The notes beneath the pieces are model-generated. The model was given only the letters and a program-made list of their open reading frames with translations. It searched no databases and had not been told where the DNA came from. From Rhynchopus sp. YZ270_cl-10 (taxonomy: Eukaryota; Euglenozoa; Diplonemea; Diplonemida; Diplonemidae): 64,000 bases of DNA. The position numbers and the translations under genes were made by a program. The stretch is taken from assembly GCA_964035575.1 (NCBI GenBank), contig OZ037858.1, forward strand, positions 1,488,001 through 1,552,000. The letters run 5' to 3'. This document shows, piece by piece, positions 18,542 to 33,500 of the stretch (positions are counted from its first letter, which is position 1; each line of letters starts with the position of its first letter).

Positions 18542-21500
18542 ATGACCGGAACGTCTGAAGACTATAGTGATGCAGTAGCGGCGCTGCAGACAAGCCTGCA
18601 GTGGCTTTGTGCAAACACACCGCAGGACACTGAGGATGGTGGGTGGGGTGCGGTGTTACGTGCCTGCGAGGATTTGAACCGACAGCTTGCGGATCTGCCG
18701 TTCTGCTCGCACGATACAGATAGCAATATTCCAGAGGGCGATGCTGGCGGTGCCTCTGGACACCAGCAGCAAGGCTACCCTGAGGGTCGCTGGTCGCCGG
18801 ATGGGAAGACGTGGCTGCCGCATGGTGGAGGTGGCGGCAGTGGCTCTGCGCGCAGTGCAGCCACGACACACCCACGTGATGCGCAAGATGCGCAAGGTGG
18901 CCCACCGCGCCTGCAGCACGTAGCAGCAATGTGCAGCACCGCAGCGCTGCTCAACACACTCTGTGCCCAAAGCCCTGCCTCCACCAAGTTCCGCGAGGTC
19001 GCAGCTACGGTGCAGGCGCACACCCATCTGCTGCGTGCGGCGGTGGGCGGCGATGCGCTGTCGAATGCGTCGCTCTCTGGCGACGAAGACGCGCAGGCCT
19101 TGGCCGAAGTGTGTGCGGAGACAGCTCAGGCACGCGACGCACTGTTGGTGATGCAGGGCGGGCGTGACGGGGAGCCGCTGTGGGCAGCACGCCTGCGAGA
19201 GGACATCAACGCAACGGTGTCGCGTCTGGAGGGTGTCGCTGTGACGCCTGCAGCACTGCGCGACACAGTGGCGGCCATGAAGCAGGAGTTGGTCGCACAC
19301 CTGCAGGCAGGTGACGTGAGTGAGGCACTGCGTGGTGCAGTGTCTGCATTGGGCGACCGTGACAGAGACGTGACCGCACAGCTGCAGGAGATTGCGGCAG
19401 GCATCACGCAGCAGTTCCACTACGACAACGATGCTGTGCGCGACGCTGTGGCGGAGGCGGCGTCCGAGCGCAGCAACCTTGTACACCTTGTTGACACTGC
19501 CGCCGAGCCGGCCTGGTCACGCACCCTCTGCAACGACGTGCGGGCACAGCTCTCGCAGATCGACACCAAGAGCGTCAGCCAGCAGGACGTTGCCAAGGTG
19601 ACGACGTCTCTGCAGGCAGACCTCCTGCAGCATATGACAGACGCAGAAAGGGAGCGTGCTGCCCGCCTGCGCACTGAAATCGAAAGCATTGCTGATGGGA
19701 ACGTTGCAGCGCAGGTACGCAACATGGCAGAAGATATGCGTTCGCACAGTGCTGACGAAGATTCCCAAGGCCTCCACACCCCTCACGCAGAGCCACACCT
19801 CTGGGCGGCGAACCTGCTGGAGGATATGTACGCCCTGGTGAGCTCTTACGACCCGCCCCCGCAGAGCACATCCCCACAGGCAGCACAGATCCAGCGCTAC
19901 CTCCTGCAGCAGTTCGCTGCACCCCCACTGAGCGCGCAAGGGGGTCAGGACGTGGCCAACGGCGATGCGGAGCTAGCCTCGCAACTGGACGTCATCACCT
20001 GTGAGGTAGGAAGGCTCCGCAAACAGCGCACGCATGTAAACGATGGCGAGCCGCAGTGGGCACGCGACTTCAAATCATCGTTCAACCAAAGAATGCAGGA
20101 TCTGAACGACGCACAAAAGGAGCCCAAAGAGGCAAGTTCCCCAGCACCGCTTGCAGATCAGTTGCGCACTTTGACAGAAGAGATTCGCACTTTGAACATT
20201 GGTGTTGCGCTTATGCAAGGGGAGGATTCGCCCGGAGGTATATCGCGTGAACGTGACTCGAGCGCAAGGCAACGTACCACGCATGCAGTGACCAAGGCCG
20301 GGGATACTTCACCTTCGCTTCGCACAGAGGCGGCAAAGGTGGAGCTGCGCAGTTCCTCCGTCTCCACCGTACAGTCCCCACATGCTGTGTCACGAGACCT
20401 CGACGTCCAGTTCACTGAGGCGACAGCCGAGGCAACAGCCGAGACTGCACGTGAACGTGCGGTCTTGGTAACACTTCAGCACGCACTGCACGATCCTGTG
20501 CCAGAAGCTTCTCACGACCCCACTTCACAACATGCCAAAACTTCAGAGGTTAAGCCAAAAGACGTTCTCTCTGCAGTTGAAGTCTCTCACACTAGGCCGG
20601 CGCAGCAGCTCTCTCCAGCTGTTGTGCCTGACAACCAAACACAGCTTCTTGCGGAACAGGTTGGTGTACTTGCTGGTGAAGTGCGTGATCTTCGTGATGA
20701 GCAGACAGTTGGGTTGGGCAGTGACGCAGGCCACGTTGGTGATGCTGTTGCTGAAGCTGACCGTGAACGTGGTGCTCTTGAAGAACTGCATGCAAGCCTC
20801 GTATCGCAGCCGACTCCGCAGAGTGCAAATGTGTCGTCAGATGTGATGACAGACGTGCTGAAGGACATTGGCGACAAAGTGTCACGACTTGAGTCAGCAT
20901 CGATGACACCAGACGCAATGGAGGCTTTGGTGTCTGGTATGAAGGAAGACATCTTGGCACAGTTGAAGGCAGTGCCTTCTGCACATTCGTCAGAGCAGCT
21001 TGTCAGCACAGTTGAGAAACTTGGCGATGGTGACGTTACAGTTATTGAACAGCTGCAAGCTCTTGGTGAGGAGATACGTGGTGTGAAGGAACTTGTTCAG
21101 AGAGACTTGGGAGAGTATCCGTCTGGTGACACGGTGGCAGCAGCAGCAGAAGCAGCACGTGAACGTGAAGCTCTTGAAGTGCTGCACCAGTCTGTTCATG
21201 AGCGCAGCATGAACGACCCAGAGTCTTCGGAACCAGCATGGGCACAAAAGCTTCGTGATGATCTGACTGAGAAGGTTTCGCGCCTGGAAGCATCCTCTGT
21301 GACACCGGATGAGCTTCGGAAACTGACAGACGAGGTGCGTGACGTTGTGACGCAACAGCTCTCTTCAGCGTCTTCTCCAGCTGTTGTGCCTGACAACCAA
21401 ACACAGCTTCTTGCGGAACAGGTTGGCGTACTTGCTGGTGAAGTGCGTGATCTTCGCGATGAGCAGACAGTTGGGTTGGGCAGTGACGCAGGCCACGTTG

Positions 21501-24500
21501 GTGATGCTGTTGCTGAAGCTGACCGTGAACGTGGTGCTCTTGAAGAACTGCATGCAAGCCTCAGGTCTCAGCCGAGTTCTCCTACTGCAAATGTGTCTTC
21601 AGATGTGATGACAGACGTGTTGAAGGACATTGGCGACAAAGTGTCACGACTTGAGTCAGCATCGATGACACCAGAGGCAATGGAGGCTTTGGTGTCTGGT
21701 ATGAAGGAAGACATCTTGGCACAGTTGAAGGCAGTGCCTTCTGCACATTCGTCAGAGCAGCTTGTCAGCACAGTTGAGAAACTTGGCGATGGTGACGTTA
21801 CAGTTATTGAACAGCTGCAAGCTCTTGGTGAGGAGATACGTGGTGTGAAGGAACTTGTTCAGAGAGACTTGGGAGAGTATCCGTCTGGTGACACGGTGGC
21901 AGCAACTGCTGAAACAGCACGTGAACGCGAAGCTCTTGAAGTGCTGCACCAGTCTGTTCATGAGCGCAGCGTGAACGACCCAGAGCCTTCGGAACCAGCA
22001 TGGGCACAAAAGCTTCGCGAGGATGTAAATATTAAAGTGTCGAAGCTTGAGGAGTCTTTGGTGTACCCTGCAGAAGTGCGCCAGTTGGCACGTGGCATGA
22101 GTGAAGAGCGCATGTCTAGCCCTCGAGGACAATTTGTTGTTCCGCCTGACACGTATGAGAGTACTGTGTCTCATCCTCTCACTGATGAGCCAGCATGGGC
22201 ACAAAAGCTTCGTGACGATCTGACTGAGAAGGTTTCGCGTCTGCAAGCATCCTCTGTGACACCGGATGAGCTTCGGAAACTGACAGACGAGGTGCGTGAC
22301 GTTGTGACGCAACAGCTCTCTTCAGCGTCTTCTCCAGCTGTTGTGCCTGACAACCAAACACAGCTTCTTGCGGAACAGGTTGGCGTACTTGCTGGTGAAG
22401 TGCGTGATCTTCGCGATGAGCAGACAGTTGGGTTGGGCAGTGACGCAGGCCACGTTGGTGATGCTGTTGCTGAAGCTGACCGTGAACGTGGTGCTCTTGA
22501 AGAACTGCATGCAAGCCTCAGGTCTCAGCCGAGTTCTCCTACTGCAAATGTGTCTTCAGATGTGATGACAGACGTGTTGAAGGACATTGGTGACAAAGTG
22601 TCACGACTTGAGTCAGCATCGATGACACCAGACGCAATGGAGGCTTTGGTGTCTGGTATGAAGGAAGACATCTTGGCACAGTTGAAGGCAGTGCCTTCTG
22701 CACATTCGTCAGAGCAGCTTGTCAGCACAGTTGAGAAACTTGGCGATGGTGACGTTACAGTTATTGAACAGCTGCAAGATCTTGGTGAGGAGATACGTGG
22801 TGTGAAGGAACTAGTGCAGCAAGACTACGCCGAACACTCAATAGGCGAGGCAGTTGAAGCAACAGCTGAAACAGCGCGTGAACGTGAAGCTCTTGAAGTG
22901 CTGCACCAGTCTGTTCATGAGCGCAGCGTGAACGACTCAGAGCCTTCTGAACCAGCATGGGCACAAAGGCTTCGCGAGGATGTAAATATTAAAGTGTCGA
23001 AGCTTGAGGAGTCTTTGGTGTACCCTGCAGAAGTGCGCCAGTTGGCACGTGGCATGCGTGAAGAGCGCATGTCTAGCCCTCGAGGACAATTTGTTGTTCC
23101 GCCTGACACGTATGAGAGTACTGTGTCTCATCCTCTCACTGATGAGCCAGCATGGGCACAAAAGCTTCGTGACGATCTGACTGAGAAGGTTTCGCGTCTG
23201 GAAGCATCCTCTGTGACACCGGATGAGCTTCGGAAACTGACAGACGAGGTGCGTGACGTTGTGACGCAACAGCTCTCTTCAGCGTCTTCTCCAGCTGTTG
23301 TGCCTGACAACCAAACACAGCTTCTTGCGGAACAGGTTGGCGTACTTGCTGGTGAAGTGCGTGATCTTCGCGATGAGCAGACAGTTGGGTTGGGCAGTGA
23401 CGCAGGCCACGTTGGTGATGCTGTTGCTGAAGCTGACCGTGAACGTGGTGCTCTTGAAGAACTGCATGCAAGCCTCAGGTCTCAGCCGAGTTCTCCTGTT
23501 CCAGATGAGTCCACAGGCGTGCTTGCAGACGTGTTGAAGGACATTGGCGACAAAGTGTCACGACTTGAGTCAGCATCGATGACACCAGACGCAATGGAGG
23601 CTTTGGTGTCTGGTATGAAGGCACAGTTGAAGGCAGTGCCTTCTGCACAGTCGTCAGAGCAGCTTGTCAGCACAGTTGAAGTTAACTCAGGTGAGGCAGT
23701 TGAAGCAACTGCTGAAACAGCACGTGAACGTGAAGCTCTTGAAGTGCTGCACCAGTCTGTACATGAGCGCAGCGCGAAAGACCCAGATTCTTCCGAACCT
23801 GCCTGGGCACAAAAGCTTCGTGACGATCTGACTGAGAAGGTTTCGCGTCTTGAAGCATGCTCTGTGACACCGGATGAGCTTCGGAAACTGACAGACGAGG
23901 TGCGTGACGTTGTGACGCAACAGCTCTCTTCAGCGTCTTCTCCAGCTGTTGTGCCTGACAACCAAACACAGCTTCTTGCGGAACAGGTTGGCGTACTTGC
24001 TGGTGAAGTGCGTGATCTTCGCGATGAGCAGACAGTTGGGTTGGGCAGCGACGCAGGCCACGTTGGTGATGCTGTTGCTGAAGCTGACCGTGAACGTGGT
24101 GCTCTCGAAGAACTGCATGCAAGCCTCAGGTCTCAGCCGAGTTCTCCTGTTCCACCTGAGTCCACCGGCGTGCTTGCAGACGTGCTGAAGGACATTGGTG
24201 ACAAAGTGTCACGACTTGAGTCAGCATCGATGACACCAGACGCAATGGAGGCTTTGGTGTCTGGTATGAAGGAAGACATCTTGGCACAGTTGAAGGCAGT
24301 GCCTTCTGCACAGTCGTCAGATCAGCTTGTCAGCACAGTTGAAGTGAACTCAGGTGAGGCAGTTGAAGCAACTGCTGAGACAGCACGTGAACGCGAAGCT
24401 CTTGAAGTGCTGCACCAGTCTGTTCATGAGCGCAGCGTGAACGACCCAGATTCTTCCGAACCAGCATGGGCACAAAAGCTTCGTGATGATCTGACTGAGA

Positions 24501-27500
24501 AGGTTTCGCGTCTGGAAGCATCCTCTGTGACACCGGATGAGCTTCGGAAACTGACAGACGAGGTGCGTGACGTTCTGACGCAACAGCTCTCTTCAGCGTC
24601 TTCTCCAGCTGTTGTGGCTGACAACCAAACACAGCTTCTTGCGGAACAGGTTGGCGTACTTGCTGGTGAAGTGCGTGATCTTCGCGATGAGCAGACAGTT
24701 GGGTTGGGCAGCGACGCAGGCCACGTTGGTGATGCTGTTGCTGAAGCTGACCGTGAACGTGGTGCTCTCGAAGAACTGCATGCAAGCCTCAGGTCTCAGC
24801 CGAGTTCTCCTACTGCGAATGTGTCGTCAGATGTGATGACGGAAGCAGTAAAGCACATTGGCGACAAAGTGTCACGAATTGAAGCTGCGCTTTCACCCAC
24901 TGTGGTGGAGAACCTGGTAAAGCGTGAAGTCGCGCAAGCATTTGCTAAAGCGCAAGATATGCCACGCAATGCATCGTACATGAGTTCTGATTCGGAGATA
25001 TCGTTGCACGGTGTACATGATAGTGCTGAGGAAGCTGCCCGTGAAATGCGCGCCTTGGCTGAGTTAGAACGTAGTCACGCCTCTGAGGGTCCACGTGATG
25101 CGAAGGTGGCTGTGCCGATGTTGGGTCCTGACCTTGTGGCGATGTGTGATGTGGACGATGCATTAGGCAGTGATGCAGGCCACGTTGGTGATGCTGTTGC
25201 TGAAGCTGACCGTGAACGTGGTGCTCTTGAAGAACTGCATGCAAGCCTCAGGTCTCAGCCGAGTTCTCCTACTGCAAATGTGTCGTCAGATGTGATGACA
25301 GACGTGCTGAAGGACATTGGTGACAAAGTGTCACGACTTGAGTCAGCATCGATGACACCAGACGCAATGGAGGCTTTGGTGTCTGGTATGAAGGAAGACA
25401 TCTTGGCACAGTTGAAGGCAGTGCCTTCTGCACATTCGTCAGAGCAGCTTGTCAGCACAGTTGAAGTGAACTCAGGTGAGGCAATTGAAGCAACAGCTGA
25501 AACAGCACGTGAACGTGAAGCTCTTGAAGTGCTGCACCAGTCTGTTCATGAGCGCAGCGTGAACGACCCAGAGTCTTCCGAACCAGCATGGGCACAAAAT
25601 CTTCGTGAAGATATGACTGAGAAGGTTTCGCGCCTGGAAGCATCCTCTGTGACACCGGATGAGCTTCGGAAACTGACAGACGAGGTACGTGACGTTGTGA
25701 CGCAACAGCTCTCTTCAGCGTCTTCTCCAGCTGTTGTGCCTGACAACCAAACACAGCTTCTTGCGGAACAGGTTGGCGTACTTGCTGGTGAAGTGCGTGA
25801 TCTTCGCGATGAGCAGACAGTTGGGTTGGGCAGTGACGCAGGCCACGTTGGTGATGCTGTTGCTGAAGCTGACCGTGAACGTGGTGCTCTTGAAGAGCTG
25901 CATGCAAGCCTCAGGTCTCAGCCGAGTTCTCCTACTGCGCATGTGTCGTCAGATGTGATGACAGACGTGCTGAAGGACATTGGCGACAAAGTGTCACGAC
26001 TTGAGTCAGCATCGATGACACCAGACGCAATGGAGGCTTTGGTGTCTGGTATGAAGGAAGACATCTTGGCACAGTTGAAGGCAGTGCCTTCTGCACATTC
26101 GTCAGAGCAGCTTGTCAGCACAGTTGAGAAACTTGGCGATGGTGACGTTACAGTTATTGAACAGCTGCAAGCTCTTGGTGAGGAGATACGTGGTGTGAAG
26201 GAACTTGTTCAGAGAGACTTGGGAGAGTATCCGTCTGGTGACACGGTGGCAGCAGCAGCAGAAGCAGCACGTGAACGTGAAGCTCTTGAAGTGCTGCACC
26301 AGTCTGTTCATGAGCGCAGCATGAACGACCCAGAGTCTTCGGAACCAGCATGGGCACAAAAGCTTCGTGATGATCTGACTGAGAAGGTTTCGCGCCTGGA
26401 AGCATCCTCTGTGACACCGGATGAGCTTCGGAAACTGACAGACGAGGTGCGTGACGTTGTGACGCAACAGCTCTCTTCAGCGTCTTCTCCAGCTGTTGTG
26501 CCTGACAACCAAACACAGCTTCTTGCGGAACAGGTTGGCGTACTTGCTGGTGAAGTGCGTGATCTTCGCGATGAGCAGACAGTTGGGTTGGGCAGTGACG
26601 CAGGCCACGTTGGTGATGCTGTTGCTGAAGCTGACCGTGAACGTGGTGCTCTTGAAGAACTGCATGCAAGCCTCAGGTCTCAGCCGAGTTCTCCTACTGC
26701 AAATGTGTCTTCAGATGTGATGACAGACGTGTTGAAGGACATTGGTGACAAAGTGTCACGACTTGAGTCAGCATCGATGACACCAGACGCAATGGAGGCT
26801 TTGGTGTCTGGCATGAAGGAGGACATCTTGGCACAGTTGAAGGCAGTGCCTTCTGCACATTCGTCAGAGCAGCTTGTCAGCACAGTTGAGAAACTTGGCG
26901 ATGGTGACGTTACAGTTATTGAACAGCTGCAAGCTCTTGGTGAGGAGATACGTGGTGTGAAGGAACTTGTTCAGAGAGACTTGGGAGAGTATCCGTCTGG
27001 TGACACGGTGGCAGCAACTACTGAGACAGCGCGTGAACGCGAAGCTCTTGAAGTGCTGCACCAATCTGTTGCTTCGCGTGAACCTGAGCCACAGACTGAG
27101 ACTAGGAGCAACGAACCCGCGGCGACACAGCGTGAGCTGGTATCGGCCCTTGGTCAAGACAGTGTCGGTAAGGACACAATTGAGCAAATCAAGGCTGATG
27201 TGCTGAAGGAGCTGAAACAGGAGTTGCGTGCTGAGACGCGTGCCTCCGAAGTGGACACCTCTGCAGAGCCTGCCTGGGCACGACCGCTGTTTGAAAGCAT
27301 CAGTGTGAAGGTGGAGTCAGCAGCACGTTCTTCTAGTGTTGCGAAGGAAGAGCTGTTGAAGCAGGTGGTCGCAACCGAGGGACATGGTCCTGCTGATGAC
27401 GTTGTTGAAGGAACACCTGACGACAGTGTTGTGACTGCCGAACAAGAGGCAGCCAGTGAGCGGCGTGCCTTGGCGGAGCTGCAGGAGTCGCTTGGGAACT

Positions 27501-30500
27501 TTGGGAACTTGGAGACGGGATTTGCTGGACAACTGATGCACATGGCGGAGGAGATCCGTGTGTTGCAAGCAGCGCAGGGAAGCACGTCTGGTGTTCGGGA
27601 GGAGCAAGCGCCTGAGGCACCCGCCACTGATGTGTCTCTGAAGGCTGTTCTGGATGAGATCAACGCGAAGGTGTCTCGCCTGGAGGGGAACTCTGTGACT
27701 CCTTCTGCGTTGCGTGAGACAGTTGTTGAGATTAAGCGTGACCTTCTGTCGCGGGAAGACGACGTGCATGTAGACGAGTCTGAATCCACACTGCAGACGT
27801 CTCGTGTTGGCGAGGCTGTTGCAGAGGCTGCACGTGAACGTGACGCGCTGTTGGCTTTGAAGCACTCTGCGGAAGAAGGCAAACGTCTTGCCGACGACGT
27901 TCCTGTGCATACAGAGCATGAGTGGGTACGTGGCCTCTGCGACGAGATAGGACAGCGTCTGTTCGATATGCAGCGTGTCGTGAAGGATGCCGAGAGACGC
28001 CAAGAGAAGTTGTCTGAAGAAATCGAAGCCGCGATGCTGCGACAGGATGGTACTGCCAAGAGTGATGTTGTACGCGAGCCTTTGTGGGCAGCCAATCTAC
28101 GCGAAGATGTCAACCGAAAGCTGAACGAAGTCGACGGTGGTGTGCTTAAAGTTGTGGACGACTTGAAGGCAGACTTCAGACGCACTGTGGGAGATAAGGA
28201 CGCCAGCGAAATAGGAGAATTGCGCCAACTGATTAAGGGACTGGACAACCGCAGTGCCGTGCTCCAGCTCCAGCAAATCTCTGACCAGCTTAGTGCACCG
28301 CGCATTGCAGAGGAGGACGACAACGTCATTGCTGCGCACGACGAGACAGAGCGCGAACGTGAGTCGCTTCAGCTTTTGACCGACACAGTTGATGCTGCAG
28401 TTGAGCAGGAGGTGCTGGACCTCCAGAGCTCTGAGACAGAAGCACGTGAGGCAATGGAGAACTTGCAGCACATGTCAGGAAGCGCGCCAAGCACTTCTAC
28501 GGGTCGAGGCGTGCAGAAGGAGCTCGGAACCTTAGTGGCGGATGTCAAAGCTGAGCTTTTAGGTGCTATCAAGGAAGCAGCACAGGGTAACGCAGATGAA
28601 CACGTGTCGGCACTGCTCCACGTCATTGCCCAAGACATTCAGTGCCTGAAGCAGGAGCGCGAGAGTGTATCATCAGAGACGCTTCACGACTCTCTTGTCG
28701 ACCACGCGAGGGATGAGGCGACGCAGGCAAGGGAAGAGCTTCAGGTGTTAAGCACATCACTCGTGCGCCCTGAAGACGAGGACGTGCCGCCACGCGAGCT
28801 CGCAAGAGACCAAAGCAGCAAGTTTATCGAAGCGGCACGCTCCGTCGACGTCGATGCCTCTGCACGCACGTCAGCAGCACTGTTCCAAAAGCTGGACAAC
28901 GTTGCCTCCGAAATCAAAGAAGGCCTGCAAGAGCACCTAGAGAGTGGGGACATGAAAGCGTTGGTCAACCGCCTGCAGATGAACGAGGCTATTGTTGAGC
29001 AGCTTCGCGTTCTTTCGGATGACGTCAGAGATCTGAAGCAGCAGGCTGGGGATAACGCGCCACGCTCACCGACGCTGTCGCACGAGGGCCACCTCGCTGC
29101 GCAGGATGAGGTTGCGAACGAACGTAAGGAGCTAGAGCGCCTCAGCTTTGCGATCAGTGCAGTGTCGCCCATGACACCTGAGGAGCCTGCATGGGCACTG
29201 CAGATCCGTGAGTCGCTGGACACCAAGATGCAGGCCTTCACCTCTATGGTGCAGAGCCTGCTGCCGCACAATGGTGCTGAGTCACTCGCTGAGCTGAGCT
29301 CCTCTGCGGGTGACGTGTTGTCTCCTGAGTCCGTCCCTGCGTGCGCTCCTCATGACGACGACAGCTCACACACAGACTCGCCTCTTCGCGAGCTGCACTC
29401 TGCACTGGCAGAGGTGCAACATGAGCAACAAGAGCTGCAGTCTCTGACACAGCACCACGACGGAATGACGACTGCAGAGCCTGCCTGGGCAGCCCGCCTG
29501 CGTGAGGAGGTGGACGCAAAGCTGCTGCAGATCAGCACAACACCAGAGGAGCAGACAGACCGCCTCACGGAGACTATGAAGCAGTTCGCAAAAGACCTGC
29601 GCAGCGACATGATGCAGAACATGCACATCGCACCGCAGGACGCGTCAGATGCGTCCGTCACGCAGCAGCTTCAGTCCTTGGCGGCTGAGATCCGTGAAAT
29701 GCGCCAACAAAACGCAAGCATCCCTCAAAGCGTGTCTGAACCCCCCATACGGCAGATGAGCACACCCGAGGCAGAGCATTCTGTGGAGCAGGCTGCGAGG
29801 GCAGAGACAGCGCCCATCCAGGAGCCCGAGTGGGCCAGGTCACTCAAGAACGACATAACCAACAGAGTGCAGGCTTTGGAAAGTACGCTTGAAACACGTG
29901 TGACTCATACGCCTGTTGAAACTCAGCTGCTCCAGCAGATCCAGGCACTAACAGACGAAGTGCGGGAGTTGAAGCAGGATCGCGTCACTTCCTTGGGCAG
30001 TGACGCAGGCCACGTTGGTGATGCTGTTGCTGAAGCTGACCGTGAACGTGGTGCTCTTGAAGAACTGCATGCAAGCCTCGTATCACAGCCGACTCCGCAG
30101 AGTGCAAATGTGTCTTCAGATGTGCTGGCAGACGTGCTGAAGGACATTGGCGACAAAGTGTCACGACTTGAGTCAGCATCGATGACACCAGACGCAATGG
30201 AGGCTTTGGTGTCTGGCATGAAGGAGGACATCTTGGCACAGTTGAAGGCAGTGCCTTCTGCACATTCGTCAGAGCAGCTTGTCAGCACAGTTGAAGTGAA
30301 CTCAGGTGAGGCAATTGAAGCAACTGCTGAAACAGCACGTGAACGTGAAGCTCTTGAAGTGCTGCACCAGTCTGTTCATGAGCGCAGCGTGAACGACCCA
30401 GAGTCTTCCGAACCAGCATGGGCACAAAAGCTTCGTGATGATCTGACTGAGAAGGTTTCGCGTCTGGAAGCATCCTCTGTGACACCGGATGAGCTTCGGA

Positions 30501-33500
30501 AACTGACAGACGAGGTACGTGACGTTGTGACGCAACAGCTCTCTTCAGCGTCTTCTCCAGCTGTTGTGCCTGACAACCAAACACAGCTTCTTGCGGAACA
30601 GGTTGGTGTACTTGCTGGTGAAGTGCGTGATCTTCGTGATGAGCAGACAGTTGGGTTGGGCAGTGACGCAGGCCATGTTGGTGATGCTGTTGCTGAAGCT
30701 GACCGTGAACGTGGTGCTCTTGAAGAACTGCATGCAAGCCTCACGTCACAGCCGAGTTCTGTTCCACCTGAGTCCACAGACGTGCTGAAGGACATTGGCG
30801 ACAAAGTGACACGACTTGAGTCAGCATCGATGACACCAGACGCAATGGAGGCTTTGGTGTCTGGTATGAAGGAAGACATCTTGGCACAGTTGAAGGCAGT
30901 GCCTTCTGCACAGTCGTCAGATCAGCTTGTCAGCACAGTTGAAGTGAACTCAGGTGAGGCAATTGAAGCAACAGCTGAAACAGCACGTGAACGTGAAGCT
31001 CTTGAAGTGCTGCACCAGTCTGTTCATGAGCGCAGCGTGAACGACCCAGAGTCTTCCGAACCAGCATGGGCACAAAAGCTTCGTGATGATCTGACTGAGA
31101 AGGTTTCGCGTCTGGAAGCATCCTCTGTGACACCGGATGAGCTTCGGAAACTGACAGACGAGGTACGTGACGTTGTGACGCAACAGCTCTCTTCAGCGTC
31201 CTCTCCAGCTGTTGTGCCTGACAACCAAACACAGCTTCTTGCGGAACAGGTTGGCGTACTTGCTGGTGAAGTGCGTGATCTTCGTGATGAGCAGACAGTT
31301 GGGTTGGGCAGCGACGCAGGCCACGTTGGTGATGCTGTTGCTGAAGCTGACCGTGAACGTGGTGCTCTTGAAGAACTGCATGCAAGCCTCGTATCGCAGC
31401 CGACTCCGCAGAGTGCAAATGTGTCTTCAGATGTGATGACAGACGTGCTGAAGGACATTGGCGACAAAGTGTCACGACTTGAGTCAGCATCGATGACACC
31501 AGACGCAATGGAGGCTTTGGTGTCTGGCATGAAGGAGGACATCTTGGCACAGTTGAAGGCAGTGCCTTCTGCACAGTCGTCAGATCAGCTTGTCAGCAAA
31601 GTTGAAGTGAACTCAGGTGAGGCAATTGAAGCAACAGCTGAAACAGCACGTGAACGTGAAGCTCTTGAAGTGCTGCACCAATCTGTGTCGTCACGTAAAC
31701 ATGAGTCGAACAGCGAGCATCAGAGCAGTACTGAGGAACCCGACTGGGCAAAGAGACTACGTGAGCAGGTATCGGCCCTTGGTCAAGACAGTGTCGGTAA
31801 GGACACAATTGAGCAAATCAAGGCTGATGTGCTGAAGGAGCTGAAACAGGAGTTGCGTGCTGAGACGCGTGCCTCCGAAGTGGACACCTCTGCAGAGCCT
31901 GCCTGGGCACGACCGCTGTTTGAAAGCATCAGTGCGAAGGTGGAGTCAGCAGCACGTTCTTCTAGTGTTGCGAAGGAAGAGCTGTTGAAGCAGGTGGTCG
32001 CAACCGAGGGACATGGTCCTGCTGATGACGTTGTTGAAGGAACACCTGACGACAGTGTTGTGACTGCCGAACAAGAGGCAGCCAGTGAGCGGCGTGCCTT
32101 GGCGGAGCTGCAGGAGTCGCTTGGGAACTTTGGGAACTTGGAGACGGGATTTGCTGGACAACTGATGCACATGGCGGAGGAGATCCGTGTGTTGCAAGCA
32201 GCGCAGGGAAGCACGTCTGGTGTTCGGGAGGAGCAAGCGCCTGAGGCACCCGCCACTGATGTGTCTCTGAAGGCTGTTCTGGATGAGATCAACGCGAAGG
32301 TGTCTCGCCTGGAGGGGAACTCTGTGACTCCTTCTGCGTTGCGTGAGACAGTTGCTGAGATTAAGCGTGACCTTCTGTCGCGGGAAGACGACGTGCATGT
32401 AGACGAGTCTGAATCCACACTGCAGACGTCTCGTGTTGGCGAGGCTGTTGCAGAGGCTGCACGCGTAGAGCCAATGGTGTCAAGACCTTCGGACAGAGAT
32501 ACGTTGCCTAGCTCTGACCTGAAGGAGTCGCTGATGGACGCTGCTCGTGAAGCGCTGCAGGAGGAGCTGCTGCGCAACGTCAACACACTCGTGTCTGCGA
32601 ACGACGCTGTCGATGCTGCTTCGCTGCGTGACGTCTGCGAGGAGACTGCGAAGGAACGTTTGGAGCTTTCGATGCTGAATGCGCGTGCAAGCACACACAG
32701 CGAAGGGAACCTGGCTGACCTACACACGAAGGTGGACGTGCTGCTGCATCAGACGAGTAAGGAGTGCCTGGAGCAGCAGATGGACGACTTCGTGAATGAA
32801 GTGTGCGGCAGTCTGCACACCAGCGTGCAGCAGTTGAACAGCTCTGCAGGCGGCGATACGCAGCAAGTGAAGACAGCGATTGCGACAGACCTGCGCAACC
32901 TTGCAGAGGCAATGGCGCGTGTGGAACGCAGCGCTAGAGACGCGCCCTACACACACGACGAGGTGCTGAGCAGACTAAGCACGTTGACAGGTGACGTCGT
33001 TGAGGATGTTATGGAGGGTGTGCACGACGTACCTGAGTTTGACACTTTACGCGAGCGTAATGCTTTTGATGTTGAGTCTGTTGCAGCAGCTTTAGAGGGC
33101 ACGCAGCCCGCACGACAGTTGGAGCTGGAGCGTCGCTTGGTGGCTCTTGTGCAGGAGTCGATGCAGTCTGGGTTTGAAGAGATTGCGCTGAAGCTGCATT
33201 CGGATGTCGATGAAGAACTGCGTTGTGCGCAGCAGGAGACAGAGGCTGCTAGGCGTGCCCTGGCGGACATGAACAGTGTCGAGCTGGATACGATGGTCTC
33301 AGATCTAAAGCAGACGACACTGCAGAAGATGCACAACGAGGCTGTGTTGCCTGCACACACTTCAGCCTTCTCCAGCTACAACCAGCTGTGTCAGGAGCCC
33401 TCCGAGACGGATGATACAAAGTTTGCAGACGCTATTGCGTCCCTACGTGAAACCATTGGTGCGCAGCTTCTTGCACACGAGCCACTTGACGCAGAGGCAC

